NCBI RefSeq assembly: GCF_000372725.1
Contig: NW_005201403.1
Coordinates: forward strand, 39,059-103,058
Length of the DNA stretch: 64,000 bases
Reading direction: 5' to 3'
DNA from: Emiliania huxleyi CCMP1516
Taxonomy: Eukaryota > Haptophyta > Isochrysidales > Noelaerhabdaceae
This document shows, piece by piece, positions 1-9,320 of the stretch. The notes under the pieces were generated by a model. That model was not told where the DNA came from, made no database searches, and was given only the letters and a program-made list of their open reading frames with translations. Every line of letters begins with the position of its first letter. Within the stretch, counting starts at the first letter, position 1. The translations under genes were made by a program, and so were the position numbers.

Positions 1-246
1 ATTGCTTTTAAGGAGGCTGCCCTCGCGCGTCTCAGGAATGCGGCTGTGTCTTTTGAGTCAGGCGCCGCCCGTTCGACTCTTGCTGTCGCCCTCGCCGAGC
101 CTCCGCCGCCTCCACCTCCGCCTTCAATCTCAATGTCCCACCCCCCTGCGCGCGGGCCTTCTAGGCCCGCGGGTAGACTCCCCCCATCCCCAGGGCCTCC
201 AGGGCTCGCACCTCAACCTCTCATAGACCAGTGCAAAGCGCCATAG
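1..246 (+). CDS. 3' end of an unidentified gene (partial)
   Basis: An open frame enters from the left edge of the window and reads IAFKEAALARLRNAAVSF, then a run of prolines, and stops at the TAG/TGA region near 225-246. The first ~35 residues have the charged, alanine-rich look of a helix and a strong G/C third-position bias, so this is probably the last exon of a plus-strand gene that begins upstream. No family is recognisable. The proline-rich tail could instead be intron or 3' UTR. Confidence 0.35.
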   Translation: MAFKEAALARLRNAAVSFESGAARSTLAVALAEPPPPPPPPSISMSHPPARGPSRPAGRLPPSPGPPGLAPQPLIDQCKAP

Positions 247-297
247 GACGTATTTTCTTCCCATAACAAGGTCTGTGAATAGGAGGTATGTATGTAT

Positions 298-425
298 GTA
301 GAAAGATGAACAACAGTCAGGCTCGGACTGGACACCAAAGCGGTATGGGTGGACGCGGGACAGATGATGACGACACGCACGAGCAACACACAGACACAAA
401 CAAGCTCACAAGACACACAGCCAGC
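298..425 (+). repeat. Dispersed repeat R-A, copy 1 (upstream of importin gene)
   Basis: About 128 bp from GTAGAAAGATGAACAACAG to ACACACAGCCAGCT is nearly identical, with scattered substitutions, to 19987-20117. Both copies lie in the same orientation just upstream of a gene start (229 bp before the ATG at 654; 90 bp before the ATG at 20207). No coding capacity is convincing. Confidence 0.8.
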
Positions 426-653
426 TGGCTGCCACACACCCTGAGTTGGCGTACACATAACTCAAGGCCGCGCCCCCCCCCTGTCGCCTCCCCCAGCCAA
501 CGTGCCGAAGGAACAAACAAGGGCACAACAACACAACAGACGACAGGGGCGAACGCGTGAGGGTAGGAGGTAATGAAAAAAAAGGCTGTGAAGGGTGGTG
601 CACTCGAGTAGGCGCTGCGCGCGCTCATCTTGAACGGCATCTCGCCAAGCCGC

Positions 654-3600
654 ATGGGCGTACTAGCATCCGACGTGGAGCGCGCCTGCCACACCCTCTG
701 GAGCACGTCCGACGCGGCGCTCCGCCGCGAGGCCGACCGCTGGCTCACAGAGTGGCAGCAGTCGCAGGCTTCGTGGGAGGCGGCGCTCGCGCTTGCTCAG
801 GCAACGCCGCCGCCGCCACTGCCACCGCACCACCCCACACGCGTTCACCACCGGGCACCGCCCCCCGCTGCAGGCTGGCACCGCGTCCGAGCTTCGCCTC
901 TTCGGGGCCGCCGTCCTCTACAACAAGTGCCGTCGCGGGGGAGCGGCGGCGCTCTCGCCGGCAGCCGCGGCAGGCTTGCGGGCAGAGCTGCTGAGGCTGG
1001 CGGCGGCCGCAGGCTGCGACGTCCGCCTGCGCGCAAAGCTCTGCCGTGCCGTGGCCACGCTGGCCTCGGCGCCCAGCGGGCGGCCGGCCACCGAGCACGA
1101 CACTCCCGCGCTGCTGCACGAGGCGCTCGTCGCCGGGCTGCCGGCGGCCAGCGCGCTGGAGCTGGTGGGCCTCGTTGCAGAGGAGGCGGCGGAGGGCGAG
1201 GTGAGGGAGGCCGAGGTGCAGGCGGTGCAGGCCCTGCTCCTGCGCTGCCTCGCCCACGCCTTCGAGCCGAGCCGCCCGCCACCCGCCGCTGTCCCCGCCA
1301 ACGCCGCGCCTGCGCTCGCCTCGCCCGCCGCGCGCTCGGCGGCGCTGGGCGCGCTCTCGGCGTGGGCGTCCGTGCCGGCGGCGGAGGCGGTAACCGTGGC
1401 GATCCTCGCCGAGACGCCCGTGTTTGTCCCCCTCCTGAGGCTGCTCGCCTCCTCTGGCGGGGCCAGCCCCGGCGGCTCGAGCGGCGGCGCGGCTCACTCG
1501 AGCGAGGCGCTCGCTGCGGCGGAGCTGCTCGAGGCGGCGGTCGAGGCGGAGCCTCGCGACGGGTGCGGAGGGTACATGTACCTGTCGGCGGTCGAGCTGT
1601 GCCCCCTGGCGGCGGCGCTGCACGCGGCGCTCCAGCCGACGTGGCGGCGGGTCGACGCGGCCGCGGCAGCGGCGGGCCGGCAGGAGGCCGAGGCGGACGG
1701 CGAGGACGACGAGGATGACGAGGGCGACAGCGAGGGCGCGCTGGCGCAGATGTCGCTGCTGCGGACTGTGGCCATGCTCCTGCGCGACGGAGCAGCGACC
1801 CTCCTCGGCCCCGCCCCCACCGCCGCCGCCGCCGCCGCCGCTGCGTCCAGCGACGAGGCCCTCGCCTCGCTTCTCGACAGCGTGCGGCGCGGCGGCGCGG
1901 CGCTGCAGGGACGCGACGACGGCGTGTCGGCCCTCGCCGGCGTCTGGCACATCGGCCGCGCGTTGCTCTCGCGCCTCGTCGCGTGCCTCTCGCACGGTGG
2001 CCGTGCCGCAACCGAGGCTCTCCTCGCCACCGAGCCCTTCGGCCCCCCTCTCGCCGCCGCCGCCGCCGCGTGGCCCGCCGAAGCGGCGTCGCTGCGGCAC
2101 GCTCTCGCCGCAGCCGCTTGTGCGCGCGCCACGTTGCCCCCCGCGAGGAGCGAGGACGGCGTCCTGCTGGTCCGCGGCGTGGGCCCGACGACGCAGCTCC
2201 GCGCCTTGCTCGCGCCCGCCCTCTGCGCCGCCGCGGAGCTCGACTCCGCCACGGTGCCTGCGCAAGCCCTCGTGGCGCTTCGCGGCGCGGCGGACGCCGT
2301 CGCTGGCGGCGATCATCGGGCCAGAAGCTCGTGGCGGGCGGCCGAAGTGGCGTTGTGGGCCGCCGCAGTGACGGCGCACTTGGTGCCACCGCCCATGCCT
2401 CCGATCGTCGGCGCAGAGCGGAGCGCAGAGCCAACCTCCGCCGAGGCGGCCGTGGCGGAGCTGCTCGAGGCTGCCCTCGGCGCGCCGTTCGAGGCTCTGC
2501 TCGCGTGCACTCGCGACACGACCTCCTCGCGCGCCGCACCGCCGGGCGCAGGCGCGTGGGCGGGCGCCGTTGGAGCGGAGGCGCTCCTCCTCGCGGCGCG
2601 CTGCCGGCTGCTCGGCGAGCACAGCGGATGGCTCAACTCGAGGCCCGGTGCCGTTCGCCCTGTCGTCGCCGCTCTGGCACACGCCACGCGCCACGCGTCG
2701 GACTTTGCTGTCGAGGCTGCCGCAGAGGCGTTGCACGCAGTTGCAATCGGGGCCGCCGCCACCATCGCCGCGGACGGCCATGCGCTCGAGGGCATCCTCG
2801 CAGCGGCGCAGCGGCCCGCGATGTGCGACGGCGCCGCGGCTGGCGCGAGCGGGATGACGCCCGAGTTGAGGCTGCGGCTGCTGCAAGCTGCCGCGCTCGT
2901 CGTCGCCGCGGCGCCGCCGCCGCAGCCACTCGTCGCGCTGCTGTCGCCGGTGGCGAATCAGCTGTCGCTGCTCGTCAACGCACTCGAGAGGGGAGCTGCA
3001 GACCGCTGGACGCTCGTCGAGACGTGTGCGGTTCTCGCTGCTGCGCTGCGGCCGCTCGGGCCCCATCAGCTGGCGGGTCAGTTCAGCGAGCTGGGAGGCA
3101 TCGGCGAGGCCTTTCTGCAGCAGTTGTGGCCGCTCTGGGGCCGCGCGTTCCGGCTCGCGTGGCGGTCGGCACTTTCCACAGTCGATGCCGAAGGCGACGG
3201 AGAGCCCGATCCGGCCGTCGACGCGACATGCTCGCTCGCGACCGCGTGCGTGTGGAGCGCCGAGCGTGGGTCCTTCCGACCGCTGGTGGAGGCGACCACC
3301 GCGGCCGTCGTCGAGGCGATGCGTGCCGCCGCCGCTGCCGAAATCGACGCTCGGACTTCTTGCGCGGTGTTGCTGCCATGCACGTCGCTCGTCGCTTCCA
3401 CCCTCGCGGCAGCCGCTTCAGACGACCCGGCGGCAGCTGTCGTCTTCGCGGGAGTGATTGATGAGGCGGTGGCCACGTCGCACCGTTTGCTCTGTGAAGT
3501 AGAGCGCGCGCCGCTTTGCGAGGCCGTCATGTCCCTCGCGGCGCGTGCAGTCCACCTACAGCCTCTCGCGGTGCCGCACGCTCGCTCCTTGGGCGAGCTC

Positions 3601-4059
3601 CTCGCTGTTGCCTGCCACTTGCTCTCGTCGGCCGAGCCGGGGGAGGCCACGGCCGTCGCGTCCGTCGCGCTGGTGCTCTCCATGGCACGCGGATGCAGCG
3701 GTGCGGACGAGGCCGCGGCCGCAAGGACTTTGAGCGCCCTCCTATGCGGGGACGCGGCGCGCCTCATGCACGCGCTGCTCCTGGCCGCAGCTCGGGGCGC
3801 GCCGCGGCACGCTTTGCCCAGGATCGGCGAGGCTTTCGCTCTCTGCCTCGAGCTGCCGGGGTGGGCACAGGCCGACGCGATCGCCACTTGGGCCGCAAGC
3901 ACGAATGCTGCCCACGCGCTCCCGGCTCGCGATGCTCTAGTCGCCGTTCTGTGCACAAATGGCGCGCCAAGCATGGCAAGGCGAGGGCTCGTGGTCGAGG
4001 CCGTGGTGGATTACGGCCATGCTTGCCGCAGAGATCTGTTCCCGTATGGCCAGTACTAG
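654..4059 (+). CDS. Importin-beta family receptor, importin-13/transportin-3-like
   Basis: Two exons, 654-800 and 874-4059, joined across a 73-bp GC-AG intron (801-873, phase 0), give a 1110-residue protein. Exon 1 carries the N-terminal HEAT helix with ALRREADRWLTEWQ and ASWEAALALA, the pattern of the importin-13/transportin-3/exportin N-terminus; exon 2 opens with TASELRLFGAAVLYNK and continues as alanine/leucine-rich HEAT-like helices. The length fits the family (about 920-1000) plus low-complexity insertions, including an acidic EDDEDDEGD loop at roughly residue 330. The inferred role is nuclear transport of cargo under RanGTP control. ATG 654 is the first ATG in the exon-1 frame. An AATAAA lies 32 bp after the stop (4091-4096). 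The exact subfamily is uncertain. A 773-codon antisense frame across the gene is a GC artefact. Confidence 0.72.
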
Positions 4060-5006
4060 CACTTGCACACACCAACGTGCACGTGAACCTAATAAAGCAA
4101 AAGGCACGGACGGATTCCCACATTATGCTCGTCAGATTTTTTTCCAGCGCTAATTCTAGTTTCTATACGCTAATTTGTAACATTTTAGTGGTGAGATGTT
4201 TCTTCGTCCGCCGGACGACCACTCACTTCGTGTGACGAGTGAGAGAGCGTCCGTGTCTTCGCGCACGTTTTCTCGGCAAGCAGCAATCCAGTAGACAGGA
4301 GATCGTCGATTCGTTCAGTTGCAGGTGCTCCAGCCTGCTTCCACCCAGTCGGCGCACCGGGACGCGCTCGATGAGCGCTGAATGACTGAAAATGACTGCT
4401 GCGGTGCCGACGTGACGATGGGAGCCCCGATGGAGAAGGTTACTTTTTACATTATTTTACCCCACGCGCGCGCCCGGCGGCGGCGCTCAACGTTAATATG
4501 TGCACGTGGGGGGTCGTGGGGGGTGCGCCCGCACGCCGCTGACCTGTGTGATGTGCGTGTGTCTGCCCGTGAGCTGCTTCATGACATCCCTCGAACGCGC
4601 GCTCATGAGCTTGTTTGTGTCTCTCCTACGTCCTAGCCAAGCTGCTGATCTTCTACACGGATTGCGGGCTCGTCGACCGCGCCTCGGCGTGACCCGCTAT
4701 TTCATAACTCGCCGACTCGAGGCGTCCGTCCGTCGCCTCTCGACGAGATAGGTGACCCGCCGGACGGACGCCCGGTCATGCCGCGCCTGCTTCCAGCCTA
4801 GTGCACATGCCCTGCAGCTGGACCCTGGTCGGCACGTCGGTCTGCATCATCGCGCCCTTGAGCATCTGCACCGCGTCGGCCTTATTAGAGTGGCGTGAGT
4901 ATGCGGGCGTCTTCGGGAGCTTGCGCTATGTACAGTCGGATCGCGCTGGTTGGTAGGAAAATGTGAACGTGCTGGGGGGGGGGGGGGGTGAGTTTCGGTA
5001 CCCTAG
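4060..5006. other. Intergenic
   Basis: No convincing gene. AATAAA at 4091-4096 is a candidate poly(A) signal for the importin gene. A short poly-G tract lies at 4974-4987. The remaining small frames have neither family resemblance nor codon bias. Confidence 0.5.
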
Positions 5007-5457
5007 ACATGCGCAACGGCTTGATGGACGTGCTGGTCCGCAGCTTCCTCGCAACCCAGAGAGACACACGGACTGCTCTTCACGTGTGGACGAGGCGAAA
5101 TTGAGCTCTCGAAACGTAACGCCTCCGGTCGGCTAAAGCGTCGCGATGAGCGATACGGCGACTTCATGGCCAGCGTGAAGAGATCGCCCGGTGCTGCTGA
5201 CAAAAAAAGTAATATATCTTTACTTCCAACACCCGGACGTTCCCAGGGTGATGGAAGGTTCGACGCACCCCCGGACTGGGCAGAGAAATCCCAGGAATCC
5301 CGGTGCTGCTGACATAGCGCGCATGCACATTCTGCGCGCCGAGGGTGGCATCTACGTCGACGCAAATTCCATGTTTCTCGACGATCTAGGACCCGACTGT
5401 GCCACAGCACCCTTGCTTACCGCTGGTCGTCGCAGAGCTACAGCAATACCGCGGTGA
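5007..5457 (+). pseudogene. Relic of a GT32-like (DXD) glycosyltransferase
   Basis: Two pieces resemble the N-terminal half of Gly_transf_sug/GT32-type sugar transferases: around 5007-5095 a frame reads MDVLVRSFLATQ and TALHVWT, and around 5299-5400 another reads AADIARMHILRAEGGIYVD, matching the family's (S/A)DxxRxxxLxxxGGIYxD core. Between them EIELSKRNASGRLKRR continues in frame to SPGAAD. The segment CCCGGTGCTGCTGACA occurs at both 5187-5202 and 5299-5314, so the stretch between may be an intron created by duplication. After GPDC the frame runs into a stop with no C-terminal half. I call it a truncated or decaying copy; an intact gene with unrecognised downstream exons is possible. Confidence 0.5.
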
Positions 5458-5482
5458 TAAAACGGGACACTGGGTGAAGTCA

Positions 5483-6544
5483 TCAGGTTGGCGCGCCGGG
5501 GTCGGAGCGCCCAGGACGCAGGAGTGTGTCAAACCAAGCGTATATCCCTGCGCGCTCGAAGATTTTCCGCGGCGTGAAGCGCCGGCGGAACATCGCGCGC
5601 CGCCTCGCGGCCAGAGCGTGACGAGACACGTTGCTCAGGTCGGCGAGCCGGGTAAAGGCGGGCACCACGTCAGCTTCATCGACGAAATCGACGAGCCCGT
5701 GGAATTCGGACTCGTCCTCGGGGTGGCAGCGGACGGAGATGATGAGCGCGCCCGCGTCGAGCAGCTTGGCGGCGCGAAACGTGACCGGGGCCGCACCGTA
5801 CTCGGGCGCGTGCTTGTGCATGTTGAGAAAGATGGAGCTGGGCGGCACGCTCTCGCGACTCTTATCGGGCCCAGCCCACCCGTCGGTGATCAGCCGCGCA
5901 AACTGCGTGTCGTCGAAGGCGTAGTAGACGAGCTGCGCACGCTCACCGAGGGCACGCGTGATGTTGCTCCACAGCGCGCGTCGCGACGGGTACCATTTGG
6001 TCTGCCCAAAGAAAGTCAGCCGGGGCCGCTCGGCCGTGTGGACGGCCTGTGGCCGCGCAGCTTCGTCGGGTAACGCGCCGAGAGGCACGTAGCGAAACGT
6101 GCGGCGCGTGCGCTTGCCAACCGCGGCGCGGAGGTTGCGCAGGTTGCCTGGCGAATAGTCCCAGACATCGTGCGAGCCCTGGGCCACGCCGGCGACCCAG
6201 CACTTGTCCATGTTGCGGCGCGCCAGCTTGCACGCAGTGGCCGCTTCCAAGGGCTCGGTCTGGTATTGCACGATGCGCACGTTCGGAGCACGGAGCTGCT
6301 GCACCAGCCTGCGGTTCTCATCGTAGCTACGCAGGAACCCGTAGTAGATGATGACGTGTTGCGAGAAGCGTCGCGCAGCGCGGAGCGCGTCATGGACGCG
6401 CTGGTGGCTCGCATTTGCGGAGGTGCCCACCTGCCACAGCACCGTCACCTCGACCTTGGCGCGCGTATACGCCCGTATGCCGCTCCAGCGTGAGCATCGG
6501 CTGCTGGTGGATGTATCGCCCTGCGTGGGCCTTGCCGCCGCCAA
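5483..6544 (-). CDS. GT-B-type glycosyltransferase-like protein
   Basis: A 353-codon minus-strand frame. The N-terminal part includes VEVTVLWQVGTSANASHQR and HVIIYYGF. The middle has DVWDYSPGNLRNL, and the C-terminal half has SSIFLNMHKH, FRAAKLLDAGALIIS and KIFERAGIYAWFDTLL. The FLN...H / aklldaGalii layout resembles the Glyco_trans_1_2 (CgeB-like) domain of GT-B enzymes; substrate unknown. The frame has no ATG at its open end. The overlapping frame at 6390-6671 (MDDKTQDRSLHVVL ... LERHTGVYAR) could supply the N-terminus but is offset by one base near 6480, so an indel or a missed intron must lie there. It is convergent with the GT32-like relic, so the locus may be a small glycosylation cluster. 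Confidence 0.6.
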   Translation of the reverse strand: MAAARPTQGDTSTSSRCSRWSGIRAYTRAKVEVTVLWQVGTSANASHQRVHDALRAARRFSQHVIIYYGFLRSYDENRRLVQQLRAPNVRIVQYQTEPLEAATACKLARRNMDKCWVAGVAQGSHDVWDYSPGNLRNLRAAVGKRTRRTFRYVPLGALPDEAARPQAVHTAERPRLTFFGQTKWYPSRRALWSNITRALGERAQLVYYAFDDTQFARLITDGWAGPDKSRESVPPSSIFLNMHKHAPEYGAAPVTFRAAKLLDAGALIISVRCHPEDESEFHGLVDFVDEADVVPAFTRLADLSNVSRHALAARRRAMFRRRFTPRKIFERAGIYAWFDTLLRPGRSDPGAPT

Positions 6545-7226
6545 GCAGGCTGGCCAGCACCACGTGCAGGCTACGATCTTGTGTCTTGTCGTCCATGTGA
6601 CTCACGTCAGGCGGAGCTGCCGAGGCAGCAGGCGCGGGCGCCGTCGAGAGCAGGGCCACCTCGCACAGCACTCACGCCCTAAACAAGAACGGCGCGAAAC
6701 GTGCGTCCCACTTGGTAAAATTTCGCTCCCGCTGATTGAGAGAGTCGGGTTGCCCAAAATGAACTGTATCGTCGTCGTCGTCTCTAGCCAGTCACTCCAA
6801 ACTCTCAGAGGTGGGCTAAAGAGGATCCGGAGCGCGGAAGAACTCTGGGGCTCTCTCCGAAGGGAGCGTAGCGTACGCGGAGGGAGCTCAGAGTTACTTC
6901 TTATCTCTCCAGTTCCTTACGCGATATGGCTTCGCGCTAGCTTGCTGTATCAGCTTGTAATCTGTGCGACCACTGTCTATACTCAACACGTGAAAAAGCT
7001 GGGGGAACAACAGCGACCAGGATGACACTCCACATCGCATCATCTTCACCGGCGAAGGGGCCAGGCTTACGTGTCCACAGAGTGACCCAAAGACCCGCAC
7101 AATGACATGTGTGACCTCACAGGCAGCGCGGGCATCTGACGCAAGTCTAACGAGGGCGGCAAGGAGCCTCGGCCAGTGGTGCAGGGGTGCAAAGTGTGTT
7201 GCTGGCGAGAGTCGTCCGACTAAGTC
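6545..7226. other. Intergenic with an imperfect inverted repeat
   Basis: No convincing gene. At about 6838-6897 AACTCTGGGGCTCTCTCCG is matched by CGGAGGGAGCTCAGAGTT, giving an imperfect ~18-bp stem around a ~20-bp loop. The 3' ends of both flanking minus-strand loci border this region. Confidence 0.4.
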
Positions 7227-8810
7227 TTACGCGACGAGGCTGCTGTCGGTCGTCGGAGGATGGCTAGCGGGCACCTCTCCAGCAGCCTTCGCCTTGCTCT
7301 CGCTCAGCAGCGCCCCCACGCCATCGATGAAGTCTTGTCCGCGGGCGGCCAACGGCTCGCTATCCACCGGCTCGAATACGTCGAAGTCGATCCTCTCTTC
7401 GTCCGAAGAGCTGCCATCGTCCGCAGACTCGTCCTCCATCGCCGCCTTGACCGTCGCTATCGCCTCCCTCACTGCGGCAGCCTTGTCCTCTGCCGCCTGC
7501 GCCTTTGCCTCCGCCAGCGCAGCCGCCACCTCTTCTGCGACGGAGGCGCTCCGGCGCTCCTCAGCCTCCGCTTGCGCCGCCTCAAGCCGCACATTTATCT
7601 CCGCCCTGGCGGCGGCCGTTAGCTCGGACACCGCTGCCTGCACCGCCGCGGCCTTGTCGTCCTCCGCCTTTGCCCGCTCGGCCTCCGCTGCCTCGCGCTT
7701 CGCCTCCTCGATCGCGGCTGCCGCCTTCCTCCGCTCCTCCTCCGCAGCCGCAGCGGCCGCCGCCTCGGCCGCGGCTCTCGCAGCCGCCTCGGATTTTCTC
7801 TCCGATTTCCTCTGCTCTGCGGATAGCCTCTCGGCTATGGCTGCCTCCATCTTCCGCCGCTCCTCCTCGCGCGCGGCGGCGACGAGCTGCTCGCTCGAGC
7901 TGGTGCGGTCCTCGCCCCGCAGACTCAACCTCTTCCCCTGCTCTATCGCATCGTTCACCGCCCTGGCCTTCTCCTGCTTGGCCTCGGCGAGCGCCGCCCA
8001 CACCGCCTTGGCCTGCTCCTGCTTGGCCTTCTCGCGCTCGTCGGCGATCGCTTTTGCCTGCAAGGCCAGAGCCTCGCGGCGCGCCTCCGTCAGAATCGCT
8101 GTCTTTTCCTCCTCAAGCGACTTGTTTGTGCTCGCCCTGGTCGCCGCAGAGACCGCGAGCGACACCGCCCGGGCCTGCCTCGCCTCGGCCTCGGCGAGTG
8201 CCTCCATGACGGAGGTTGTCGATTTGGCCTCCGCCGCCCGCGCCTCCGCTCGCAGCCGCTCCTTCTCCGCCTCGGCATCCGCGATTGCCTGTTTGACCGC
8301 CGCATCCTTGGACGACCTGGCCTCTGTCAGGTCCTTGTGCAGCGACCGCTGCTGGGCCTCGGCCTCGACACGGGCGCTCTTGATGGCTTCGGAGACGGAT
8401 TTGGCCTGCTGCGCCTTGCTGCCGGCGAGCGCATCCGAGATCGCCCGGCGCTTCTCGCCCTCGGCCTGCTCAAGCGCTGCTGCGACTGCCTGCTCCGTCT
8501 GGCGCGAGGAGGCCTCCTCCCATTTCCGCCTCGCCTGCTCCAGCCGCCCGTCGCTGTTGCAGGTCACGATGCTGAGCCAGATCTTCTGCAGCCCGCTGTC
8601 GCGCCAAAACCTCTCCACCCGCATCAGCGGCGAGGGCCTTTCCGCAAGCAAGCGGTCGGCCTGAGAAAGCCGCCAATCCCCGGCGGGGGGCACGCTGGCC
8701 GACTCCTCGAGGCGCTCCTTGGCCTTGGCGACGATCTCCTTTGCTCGCGCCATGAAGTTCTCCTTGAAGTCCGTCATCTGGATCATGGCGCTCGCCTTGA
8801 GGTCCGTCAT
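7227..8810 (-). CDS. Long alanine/glutamate-rich coiled-coil protein
   Basis: A single exon of 527 codons from ATG 8810 (MTDLKASAMIQM). Residues ~1-90 form a small unique region with WLSIVTCNSDG; residues ~95-460 are an almost continuous charged helix built from A, E, K and R with repeated EARR, AEAE and AAxREEE segments, typical of a long coiled coil; the tail is acidic (DESADDGSSSDEERIDF). There is no transmembrane segment or catalytic motif. The role is unknown; structural proteins (cytoskeletal, flagellar or organelle scaffold) have this composition. The frame extends 23 codons upstream without an ATG, so 8810 is preferred. G/C third positions support the minus strand. Confidence 0.65.
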   Translation of the reverse strand: MTDLKASAMIQMTDFKENFMARAKEIVAKAKERLEESASVPPAGDWRLSQADRLLAERPSPLMRVERFWRDSGLQKIWLSIVTCNSDGRLEQARRKWEEASSRQTEQAVAAALEQAEGEKRRAISDALAGSKAQQAKSVSEAIKSARVEAEAQQRSLHKDLTEARSSKDAAVKQAIADAEAEKERLRAEARAAEAKSTTSVMEALAEAEARQARAVSLAVSAATRASTNKSLEEEKTAILTEARREALALQAKAIADEREKAKQEQAKAVWAALAEAKQEKARAVNDAIEQGKRLSLRGEDRTSSSEQLVAAAREEERRKMEAAIAERLSAEQRKSERKSEAAARAAAEAAAAAAAEEERRKAAAAIEEAKREAAEAERAKAEDDKAAAVQAAVSELTAAARAEINVRLEAAQAEAEERRSASVAEEVAAALAEAKAQAAEDKAAAVREAIATVKAAMEDESADDGSSSDEERIDFDVFEPVDSEPLAARGQDFIDGVGALLSESKAKAAGEVPASHPPTTDSSLVA

Positions 8811-9320
8811 GGCTTGCGGGGCGGCGCCGCGCGAAGACACGAAGGCCCGAAGGGAGAGGAGAGGACGGACGAGTCGCACTAATCAGCGAGAGATGTGACT
8901 ACGATCTGACGGCGGACGGACGTGCGAAGCCGCTGCCTTTTTATTCCGAGCAAGAGGAGGACAGACAACGAGAGAACAGCTGTTTGGGGGGTAGGGTAGG
9001 GGTAGGGTCCCGGGTTTGGGGTAGGATTCCTAGGGGGTAGGGGGTAGGGGGGTTGGCCACCACTGGGGACGTCCGTTACATGCTCATTTGAGGAGGTAGG
9101 GGGGTAGGGGGTCGGGGGGCATGGCCTCCCTACCCCCTAAACAACAAAACCACTTCGCTTGTTGTAAGTGCCAGGCGCAGCGGCGGCGGCGCGGCGGCGG
9201 CGCGTAGATCGCGACCGACGCGCCGCGCGGCACGTCGCGAGCACACGAGCGCCGCGGGTGCCGTGCCACTAACCGGTTGTGCCGGAGGAGGGCGGTGGAA
9301 TTATTGCCGTCAGCGCTCCG
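8811..9320. promoter_or_regulatory. Divergent promoter region with G-rich tracts
   Basis: This separates the coiled-coil gene (-) from the transporter gene (+). Between about 8985 and 9135 the plus strand is a degenerate (GGGGTAGG)n run with more than ten G3-G6 tracts, capable in principle of G-quadruplex formation. It resembles eroded telomere-type sequence but is not a clean TTAGGG array. No TATA box is evident. Confidence 0.45.

Noticed and set aside
745..3066. 773-codon minus-strand ORF opposite the importin gene
   Set aside because: Arg/Gly/Ala composition, no motif, and the plus strand carries conserved importin sequence; long antisense frames are expected at this GC content.
5483..6544. 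GT32 identity for the minus-strand glycosyltransferase-like gene
   Set aside because: It lacks the DxD/GGIYxD core; its C-terminal pattern fits a GT-B fold instead.
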